7,437 bases of DNA from DATJPR01 sp035506295. Lineage in GTDB: Bacteria > Bacteroidota > Ignavibacteria > UBA10030 > UBA6906. Under the pieces are notes generated by a model that saw only the letters and a program-made list of their open reading frames with translations, had not been told where the DNA came from and searched no databases. Made by a program: the position numbers and the translations under genes. Position 1 is the first letter of the stretch, and each line of letters opens with the position of its first letter. Of this stretch, positions 1 through 5,140 are shown one piece after another. The stretch is from contig DATJPR010000231.1 of NCBI GenBank assembly GCA_035506295.1, forward strand, positions 1 through 7,437, written 5' to 3'.

Positions 1-689
1 AATGCCGCAGCCTCTTCCTCAGCCGTCCCACCGATCTCACCGATCATGATGACCGCTTCCGTCCCCGGATCGTCGTTGAACAGTCGCATGGCATCGAGGA
101 ATCTCGTGCCGATCACCGGATCGCCGCCGATGCCGATGCACGTGGATTGGCCGATGCCGCGCTCGGTGAGCTGCCAGACGGCCTCGTACGTCAACGTTCC
201 ACTGCGCGACACCACGCCGACCTTCCCCGGTTTGTGGATGAAGCCGGGCATGATCCCGATTTTGCAGAGCCCCGGAGAGAGGATGCCCGGGCAGTTCGGG
301 CCGATGAGCCGGACTCCTCGGGCCGACACTTTTTCATACACGCGGAGCATATCGCGCGTGGGGATGCCCTCGGTGATGCAGACGATCAGGGCGATTCCCG
401 CATCGGCGGATTCGAGGACGGCGTCCGCGGCGAAGAGCGCCGGGACAAAAACAACAGATGCATTCGCGCCGGTTGCGGCGACCGCATCCGCCACCGTGTT
501 GAACACGGGGATCGGATGCGTGAACCGGTCCCTGTCGTTTCCGCCGTACTGTGTTCCGCCCTTCCCTGGTGTCACGCCGGCGACAACGTTGGTGCCGTAT
601 TCAATCATTTGCCGTGTGTGAAACGTTCCTTCTCCGCCAGTGATCCCCTGCACAAGAAGACGGGTCTTTTTATCGATGAGGATGCTCAT
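1..689 (-). CDS. sucD: Succinyl-CoA synthetase (ADP-forming) alpha subunit, 3' end missing
   Basis: Encodes the first 229 residues of a protein that normally has about 290; the rest lies beyond base 1. With the beta subunit SucC it interconverts succinyl-CoA and succinate with ATP or GTP formation, in the cytoplasmic TCA cycle. The N-terminus MSILIDKKTRLLVQG matches the family start closely. Further family landmarks are VTPGKGG (residues 39-45), PVFNTV (61-66), ITEGIP (105-110), IGPNCPG (129-135), the CoA-domain stretch KVGVVSRSGTLTYE (156-169) and MIGEIGGTAEEE (215-226). The phosphohistidine loop (GHAGA in E. coli) would lie outside the window. Between GGT and PVFN there are 14 residues where E. 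coli has 5. The ATG lies 6 bases after the gatA stop and no strong Shine-Dalgarno is visible, so translation may be coupled to gatA. sucC is not in the window. Confidence 0.97.
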   Translation of the reverse strand, partial: MSILIDKKTRLLVQGITGGEGTFHTRQMIEYGTNVVAGVTPGKGGTQYGGNDRDRFTHPIPVFNTVADAVAATGANASVVFVPALFAADAVLESADAGIALIVCITEGIPTRDMLRVYEKVSARGVRLIGPNCPGILSPGLCKIGIMPGFIHKPGKVGVVSRSGTLTYEAVWQLTERGIGQSTCIGIGGDPVIGTRFLDAMRLFNDDPGTEAVIMIGEIGGTAEEEAAA

Positions 690-695
690 GGACGT

Positions 696-2132
696 TCAGG
701 TTGTTTCGTGATGGTAATGTTCAAGGTAGTCCGCGACGCGCAGGATGGTGGATTCGTCGAATTGCTTCCCCAGGAGTTGCGCTCCGATCGGGAGGCCTGA
801 GCGATCGGCCCCGACGGGCACGCTGATGCCGGGAACGCCGGCAAGGTTCGCTGACACGGTATAGACGTCCGAGAGGTACATCGCAAGGGGGTCGTCGATC
901 TTCTCGCCGAACCGGAACGCCGTCGTCGGCGCGGTCGGCAGCAGGAGACAGTCCACGTTGGCGAACGCATCGAAGAAATCTTTCTGGATCAACCGCCGGA
1001 CCTTTTGCGCCTTGCGATAGTACGCGTCATAGTATCCCGCGGAGAGCACGTAGGTCCCCAGCATGATGCGGCGCTTCACTTCCGCGCCGAAACCTTCGCT
1101 CCGCGATTTGCTGTAGTTCTCGGCCAGATTGCGCGCATCGGGGGACCGGTAGCCATAACGCGCGCCGTCGTAGCGGGCAAGGTTGGAGGACGCTTCGGCG
1201 GTCATCAGGATATAATAGGTGGAGATTACATAGTCCGAATGCGGCAGCGAGACCTCCTCGATGATCGCGCCGCCGGCGCGCAGCGTGTCCATGCATTGCT
1301 CAAGCGAGCCCCGGATTTCCGGTTGCAGCCCCTCGGCGAGAGCTTCCCGCGGCACTCCCACTCTTGTGCCCCGGACCTCGCGATTCAACGCCGCCCGATA
1401 GTCCGGCACCGGAACGCGCGCGGAAGTGGAATCGGCAGGGTCGTGGCCGGCGATGACTTGCAGGACGAGTGCCGCATCGACGGTGGAATTCGCAAAGGGA
1501 CCGACCTGGTCGAAGGACGACGAAAGAGCGACGAGCCCGTACCGCGAGACTCTGCCATAGGTCGGCTTTAACCCGACGATGCCGCAGAACGATGCAGGCT
1601 GACGGATGGAGCCGCCCGTGTCCGTGCCGAGTGCGGTATGCGCCATGCCCGCCGCAACGGCTGCCGCCGATCCGCCGCTCGAGCCGCCGGGGACACGGGA
1701 TTCATCGGCAGGGTTCAGGACGGGGCCATATGCGGAGTTTTCGGTCGACGACCCCATGGCGAATTCATCCAGGTTCGTCTTGCCGATGATCACGGCATCG
1801 GCATCGTGGAGGCGCTGGACCACGGTGGCATCGTAGAGCGAGACGAACCCTTTGAGGATCTTCGAGCCGCAGCTTACCTGCTCGCCCTTCATGCAGAGGA
1901 CGTCCTTCACGGCGACGACCATTCCCGCAAGGGGACCCGCCGTGCCGGCGCCGAGTCTCCGGTCGACGTCGCGCGCGCGAGCGAGCGCCGCGTCATGAAA
2001 CACGGAAAGGAAAGCGTTGATGCGCTTTCCTTTCTCGATGGCGCCAAGATACTGTTCCGTGACGCGCTCGACGGACGTGGTGCCTGTATCCAGCGCTTCA
2101 CGCGTTGCTGAAAATGTCGTGTGTCGCTTCAA
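696..2132 (-). CDS. gatA: Asp-tRNA(Asn)/Glu-tRNA(Gln) amidotransferase subunit A
   Basis: Encodes 478 residues, normal for GatA. In the GatCAB complex this subunit releases ammonia from glutamine; GatB uses it to convert Glu-tRNA(Gln) or Asp-tRNA(Asn) to the correctly charged form in the cytoplasm. The amidase-signature triad is intact: Lys76 in VAVKD, cis-Ser151 in PGGSSGGSAAAVAAG (148-162) and nucleophile Ser175 in DTGGSIRQPASFCG (171-184). The spacing of 75 and 24 residues equals that of known GatA proteins. YGRVSRYGL (192-200), SSSFDQVGP and the C-terminal LPIGAQLLG also fit GatA rather than a generic amidase. The start codon is TTG; no in-frame ATG lies nearby, and the N-terminus aligns with the usual GatA start. 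It begins 16 bases after the second tatA gene. gatB and gatC are not in the window, which is common where gat genes are dispersed. Confidence 0.96.
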   Translation of the reverse strand: MKRHTTFSATREALDTGTTSVERVTEQYLGAIEKGKRINAFLSVFHDAALARARDVDRRLGAGTAGPLAGMVVAVKDVLCMKGEQVSCGSKILKGFVSLYDATVVQRLHDADAVIIGKTNLDEFAMGSSTENSAYGPVLNPADESRVPGGSSGGSAAAVAAGMAHTALGTDTGGSIRQPASFCGIVGLKPTYGRVSRYGLVALSSSFDQVGPFANSTVDAALVLQVIAGHDPADSTSARVPVPDYRAALNREVRGTRVGVPREALAEGLQPEIRGSLEQCMDTLRAGGAIIEEVSLPHSDYVISTYYILMTAEASSNLARYDGARYGYRSPDARNLAENYSKSRSEGFGAEVKRRIMLGTYVLSAGYYDAYYRKAQKVRRLIQKDFFDAFANVDCLLLPTAPTTAFRFGEKIDDPLAMYLSDVYTVSANLAGVPGISVPVGADRSGLPIGAQLLGKQFDESTILRVADYLEHYHHETT

Positions 2133-2148
2133 TGAGACTGTTGGCTGC

Positions 2149-2322
2149 TTACGGTTTTGTCGCGTTCTCGATGTCTTTTTTCACGCTGTCCATCGCCTTC
2201 CGGATCTCACGCATCCCCTTGCCGATGTTCTTGCCGATCTCGGGGATCTTGTTCGGGCCGAAAAACAAGAAAACGAGGAACAGGACGACCAGCAACTCGC
2301 CGGCACCGATGTTCTCAAACAT
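2149..2322 (-). CDS. tatA: Sec-independent translocase protein TatA/E family, second copy (57 aa)
   Basis: A 57-residue TatA/E-family protein, shorter than most. TatA oligomers form the pore that lets folded twin-arginine proteins cross the inner membrane after recognition by TatB and TatC. The layout is classic: a short periplasmic N-terminus (MFENIGAGE), one membrane helix (about residues 9-21, LLVVLFLVFLF), the FGPNKIPE hinge (21-28), then a basic amphipathic helix (IGKNIGKGMREIRKAM, 29-44) and a short charged tail. Glu9 is the polar residue at the helix entrance. The ATG has a strong Shine-Dalgarno 6 bases upstream. The gene lies 23 bases after a first tatA paralogue and 16 bases before gatA. 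It is too short to be a typical TatB. The family call is firm; which paralogue plays the TatA or TatB role cannot be told from sequence. Confidence 0.93.
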   Translation of the reverse strand: MFENIGAGELLVVLFLVFLFFGPNKIPEIGKNIGKGMREIRKAMDSVKKDIENATKP

Positions 2323-2328
2323 ATCCCT

Positions 2329-2334
2329 CCTCCT
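2329..2334 (-). promoter_or_regulatory. Shine-Dalgarno site of the second tatA
   Basis: The minus strand reads AGGAGG with 6 bases before the ATG of the 57-residue TatA. The match is within a longer AGGAGGAGGG run. It fixes the start and suggests efficient independent initiation for this small gene. Confidence 0.8.
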
Positions 2335-2345
2335 GCAGATCAGTG

Positions 2346-2552
2346 TTACGACGACGACTTCTCTTCAATCCGCCGGGAATCCGTCCGACGCGGCGGTTGC
2401 TCGTCATCGTCGTTCAGCTCCCGCGATGCCTTCCGGAACTCCCGAATGCCCTTGCCGAGTCCCTGCGCGAGTTCCGGGATCTTCTTCGAGCCGAAAAGCA
2501 CGAGGACGATCAGCAGAATGACCAGTAGCTCCGGTACACCGATATTACCCAT
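2346..2552 (-). CDS. tatA: Sec-independent translocase protein TatA/E family, first copy (68 aa)
   Basis: A 68-residue TatA/E-family membrane protein. It has a short N-terminus (MGNIGVPE), one membrane helix (about 8-20, LLVILLIVLVLF), the FGSKKIPE hinge (20-27), an amphipathic helix (LAQGLGKGIREFRKASREL, 28-46) and a polar tail rich in Asp, Arg and Ser (47-68) that is probably disordered. The polar residue at the helix entrance is Glu8; E. coli TatA has Gln there and TatB has Glu, but length and hinge favour TatA. The gene overlaps the end of purQ by 8 bases and has a strong ribosome binding site inside purQ. The second paralogue differs most in the hinge (FGP against FGS) and in having a much shorter tail. 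No tatC is present in the window. Confidence 0.95.
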   Translation of the reverse strand: MGNIGVPELLVILLIVLVLFGSKKIPELAQGLGKGIREFRKASRELNDDDEQPPRRTDSRRIEEKSSS

Positions 2553-3324
2553 GTTGCTCCCTCCTTCCGCCGCCGGCGGAATAATACGTATCTCCCATCA
2601 GCTCCACGGATTCTCCGGTGCTGCGGGAGACAAAGTCTCTCATCATCGACAAAAAGATTTTCTGTCCATCCGTATGCCGCAACAGGGGATCCGAGGCCCG
2701 CTCGGGATGAGGCATGAGCCCGAGCACGTTCCCCTGATCGTTGACAATCCCCGCGATGTTGTCCATCGATCCGTTGGGATTGCTTTCCGGCGTCACCTTC
2801 CCCGACACGTCGCAATACCGAAGAACGACCTGACCGTGATCACGCAGCCGGTCGAGCGTCCCGGGGTCCGTAAAATAGTTGCCGTCACCATGCGCGACCG
2901 GGATGCGAAGGACCTCTCCCGGCGTACAAGCATTGGTGAATCTCGTCGCGGTGGTCTCGACGCGCACGGCCACGTACTTGCAGACGAACCGGAGGGAGGC
3001 GTTCCGCAGCAGGACGCCCGGCAGGAGGCCGCTCTCCAGGAGGATCTGGAAACCGTTGCAAATGCCGATGACCGTGCCACCCGAGGCGGCGAACTTGACG
3101 ACCTCTTTCATCACCGGCGAAAACCGCGCGATCGCCCCGCAGCGAAGATAGTCACCGTACGAAAACCCGCCCGGCAGGATGATGACGTCCGATCCCTGAA
3201 GGTCAGCCTCTTTGTGCCAGAGGAACGCCGCCTCCTGGCCGAGGATCTTCTTCGACGCGTAGTACGCGTCGTGGTCGCAATTCGACCCCGGGAACACGAC
3301 GACACCGAACTTCACCGCAGGCAT
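2545..3324 (-). CDS. purQ: Phosphoribosylformylglycinamidine synthase, glutaminase subunit
   Basis: Encodes 259 residues. PurQ hydrolyses glutamine and passes ammonia to PurL for step four of purine synthesis (FGAR to FGAM), in a complex with PurL and PurS. Class I glutamine amidotransferase features are present: FGVVVFPGSNCDHD (6-19), the oxyanion region LPGGFSYGDYLRCGAIAR (50-67), nucleophile Cys89 in GICNGFQ (87-93), and His206/Glu208 in MPHPER (204-209). Family PurQ proteins usually have about 225-235 residues. Here about 25 polar residues follow the expected end, finishing YYSAGGGRREQHG, and the last codons hold the ribosome binding site of the next gene. The ATG overlaps the purS stop by one base (TGATG) and is preceded by AGGAGG, which implies coupled translation. 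purL is not in the window. Confidence 0.97.
   Translation of the reverse strand: MPAVKFGVVVFPGSNCDHDAYYASKKILGQEAAFLWHKEADLQGSDVIILPGGFSYGDYLRCGAIARFSPVMKEVVKFAASGGTVIGICNGFQILLESGLLPGVLLRNASLRFVCKYVAVRVETTATRFTNACTPGEVLRIPVAHGDGNYFTDPGTLDRLRDHGQVVLRYCDVSGKVTPESNPNGSMDNIAGIVNDQGNVLGLMPHPERASDPLLRHTDGQKIFLSMMRDFVSRSTGESVELMGDTYYSAGGGRREQHG
2560..2566 (-). promoter_or_regulatory. Shine-Dalgarno site of the first tatA, inside purQ
   Basis: AAGGAGG on the minus strand, 7 bases before the tatA ATG. It lies within the last codons of purQ, where it is read in the purQ frame as part of GGA AGG AGG GAG. The PurQ end therefore carries two consecutive AGG arginine codons that double as the tatA ribosome binding site. 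Confidence 0.85.
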
Positions 3325-3572
3325 CAGGCCTCCTCGACCTCGAACGTATAGTCCTCCATGACGGGATTCGCCAGGAGCCGCCGGCAGACCTCCTCGGTCG
3401 CCGACCGCGCCTTGTCGGCGGTCGGCTCGTCCACCATCATCTCAATGTATTTCCCCATGCGAACATCGTGGACGCTGCGCACGCCCATCGTGTCGATGGC
3501 GTGGCGCACTGCTTTCCCCTGCGGGTCGAGGATCGATGGCCGAAGGGTGATGCGTATTCGGGAACGGTACAT
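3324..3572 (-). CDS. purS: Phosphoribosylformylglycinamidine synthase subunit PurS
   Basis: Encodes 82 residues, the normal PurS length. PurS is the small structural subunit that bridges PurQ and PurL in the three-part FGAM synthetase and is needed for ammonia transfer. Typical features are the first strand YRSRIRITLRPSILDPQGKA (2-21), the AIDTMGVRSVHDVRMGKYIEM region (24-44), and the acidic C-terminus ANPVMEDYTFEVEEA. An in-frame ATG 24 codons upstream would overlap pssA by 53 bases and add an unusual basic leader. The start at 3572 is chosen because it gives the family length and lies 19 bases after the pssA stop, with AAGGGA 9 bases upstream. The stop overlaps the purQ start by one base, matching the stoichiometric complex the two proteins form. 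Confidence 0.95.
   Translation of the reverse strand: MYRSRIRITLRPSILDPQGKAVRHAIDTMGVRSVHDVRMGKYIEMMVDEPTADKARSATEEVCRRLLANPVMEDYTFEVEEA
3329..3334 (-). promoter_or_regulatory. Shine-Dalgarno site of purQ, inside purS
   Basis: AGGAGG on the minus strand, only 4 bases before the purQ ATG and lying in the last Glu-Glu-Ala codons of purS. With the TGATG stop/start overlap it indicates that ribosomes finishing purS can restart on purQ. Confidence 0.7.
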
Positions 3573-3591
3573 CCTCTGCTGTCCCTTCGTA

Positions 3592-4365
3592 TTAGGGTTC
3601 AAGCCGGGTCGGCTCAACTGCTTCTTCGTCGTACTTCTCTTCATGCTTCAAGAATCGTCTCGCCGAGACGGCGACGTGCCGGACGACGCCGAAGGCGATA
3701 AACAGCACGAACATCGGGAAGATCGCGTACCCGCCGGAAGCTATCGCGATGATGACTGCCGCGCCGAACGCGACGAACTTCCATGGCTCTTTCCGGAACG
3801 CCCGTTTCGACGGTTTCGGCAGCGTTTCATACTTGACTTTGCTTACCATCAGCAGGGCCAGGGCGACAACGAGCCACGGGAGGACAGCCGCTGCTATCGG
3901 ATTGAGACCGTTCTGATCCGAATGATAATTCAGCACAAACGCCGCAATCGTGATCGCGCTCGCCGGAATCGGCAATCCCGTGAAGTGGTCTTTGTCGAAG
4001 CCCACAAGCTGCACATTGAACCTCGCCAGCCGGAGCCCGCCGAGGATCATCAGCAACGAGCTGATCAGAATGTCGATCCCGCGCGGTTCGTGCGCCTGCT
4101 GGGCGAAGAGCTGGAACACGATAAACGCAGGAGCCGCCCCAAACGACACAACATCGGAAAGCGAGTCGATCTCGACGCCGAACTGCGACGCGGATCGCGT
4201 AATCCGCGCCATCACACCATCAAGGGAATCGAACAGGGCCGCCAGCACGATAAACCAGCACGCCGGCGTGAACTCCAGCCTGCTTGCGTGGATGATCGCC
4301 ATGAACCCGCTGAACATGTTCAGTACTGTGAACAGGCTCGGGACAACGGCTCGCGTGATTCTCAT
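3592..4365 (-). CDS. pssA: CDP-diacylglycerol-serine O-phosphatidyltransferase
   Basis: Encodes 257 residues of an integral membrane enzyme that joins serine to CDP-diacylglycerol, giving phosphatidylserine and CMP. The CDP-alcohol phosphatidyltransferase motif is complete: D46-x2-D49-G50-x2-A53-R54-x8-G63-x3-D67-x3-D71, where the Asp residues bind the metal and CDP group. The N-terminus ITRAVVPSLFTVLNMFSGFMAI and the segment GLRLARFNV with FTGLPIPAS are typical of the PssA branch rather than PgsA. About six hydrophobic segments can be seen (near residues 7-25, 35-45, 98-110, 134-147, 160-176 and 199-228), and a charged cytoplasmic tail follows. The ATG has AAAGG 8 bases upstream. It follows psd by 33 bases; since Psd consumes the PssA product, the pair is functionally linked and makes phosphatidylethanolamine. 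Confidence 0.96.
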   Translation of the reverse strand: MRITRAVVPSLFTVLNMFSGFMAIIHASRLEFTPACWFIVLAALFDSLDGVMARITRSASQFGVEIDSLSDVVSFGAAPAFIVFQLFAQQAHEPRGIDILISSLLMILGGLRLARFNVQLVGFDKDHFTGLPIPASAITIAAFVLNYHSDQNGLNPIAAAVLPWLVVALALLMVSKVKYETLPKPSKRAFRKEPWKFVAFGAAVIIAIASGGYAIFPMFVLFIAFGVVRHVAVSARRFLKHEEKYDEEAVEPTRLEP

Positions 4366-4398
4366 GGGAGGGACCTTTGTCGCATTAGTACCCCCGAC

Positions 4399-5049
4399 TC
4401 ATGACACGACCGCCAACACCGTTTCACCTGCTATCGTCTTCTCTCCCACCTTCACCTTGATCGCGGCGCCGGGGGGGACAAGAACGTCCACCCTCGAGCC
4501 GAATTTGATCATCCCAAAACGCCTCCCGGCAACCGCGGCGTCACCCACCCGCACATTGGCGACGATACGCCGCGCCACAAATCCTGCGATCTGCTTGAAG
4601 AGCACCTTTGCGCGCGTGTTTTCCACGCCGATAAGCGTTCGTTCGTTGCGGGTCGAGGCCTTCTCCTCGAAAGCGACGACATACTCGCCGGGGATGTGCT
4701 TGAAGAAGGTGACGGTCCCTGAGATCGGGAAACGATTGACATGGACATTGAGAGGGGACATGAAGATCGACACCTGGATCCCCTCTCCCTTGAGGAATTC
4801 ATCATCTTGAACCGGCCGCACTAGGACCACCTCGCCGTCCGCGGGAGAAACGACGAGATTCTCTCCTTCCGGCGTCTCGCGCTCAGGATCCCGGAAAAAC
4901 CAGAACGTGAATGCGAGGACGACCACACAGAAAAGAACAATGGCGGCCCGGAGCGGTTCCCAGGGGAGGAACACAAACGCGGCCGTCGAGACCGCAATCG
5001 CGATCAACACGGCCGCAAGAAGAACATCCAGTCCATACCGCGTAGGCAA
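4399..5049 (-). CDS. psd: Phosphatidylserine decarboxylase, short form
   Basis: Encodes 216 residues, typical of the short Psd class (E. coli Psd has about 320). It decarboxylates phosphatidylserine to phosphatidylethanolamine and cuts itself to form a pyruvoyl group. Two hydrophobic N-terminal segments (about 8-29 and 35-52) would anchor it in the inner membrane; FRDPER follows at 52-57. Catalytic positions are visible: Asp71 in SPADG, His103 in SPLNVHVNR, and the self-cleavage site Gly184-Ser185 in KFGSRVD, which is the short-class version of LGST. Ser185 would become the pyruvoyl group of the small subunit (about 32 residues). The start is TTG; an in-frame TAA directly precedes it, so no longer form exists and no nearby ATG competes. 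GGAG lies about 10 bases upstream. It heads the operon, about 40 bases after a predicted transcription start. Confidence 0.95.
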   Translation of the reverse strand: MPTRYGLDVLLAAVLIAIAVSTAAFVFLPWEPLRAAIVLFCVVVLAFTFWFFRDPERETPEGENLVVSPADGEVVLVRPVQDDEFLKGEGIQVSIFMSPLNVHVNRFPISGTVTFFKHIPGEYVVAFEEKASTRNERTLIGVENTRAKVLFKQIAGFVARRIVANVRVGDAAVAGRRFGMIKFGSRVDVLVPPGAAIKVKVGEKTIAGETVLAVVS

Positions 5050-5095
5050 TTACGATCGTCTCCGCAAGACTTCGAAATCCTGACGACAATGCGGT

Positions 5096-5124
5096 ATGAT
5101 ACGAATCAACTGCCAGAAAGTCAA
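5096..5124 (-). promoter_or_regulatory. Sigma-70-type promoter of the psd operon
   Basis: The minus strand reads TTGACT (5124-5119), a 17-base spacer, then TATCAT (5101-5096). Each hexamer matches the sigma-70 consensus at 5 of 6 positions, and the spacing is ideal. Transcription would begin near 5089, giving a leader of about 40 bases before the psd TTG. The site lies wholly in the 91-base gap between the OmpA-like gene and psd. It is the strongest promoter candidate in the window and no other good one was noticed within the eight-gene run, though I did not scan it exhaustively. Confidence 0.65.
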
Positions 5125-5135
5125 CGAATTGGCAG
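5110..5135. repeat. Inverted repeat over the -35 box
   Basis: CTGCCA at 5110-5115 and TGGCAG at 5130-5135 form 6-base arms around 14 bases that contain the TTGACT box. The arm centres are 20 bases apart, about two helical turns, as expected of an operator for a dimeric regulator. It could instead be a weak hairpin at the end of the OmpA-like transcript (its stop is at 5141), but no T-run follows. Six-base arms can also arise by chance. Confidence 0.3.
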
Positions 5136-5140
5136 ATTCA

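Noticed and set aside
2017..3351. Plus-strand open frame of 444 codons
   Set aside because: It lies antisense to gatA, both tatA genes and purQ, all strongly recognised. Its translation is rich in Arg, His and Asp, resembles no family, and is explained by GC-rich codon bias on the opposite strand.
3573..3644. Longer PurS starting 24 codons upstream
   Set aside because: It would overlap pssA by 53 bases and add a leader not seen in PurS. The shorter start gives the usual 82-residue length.
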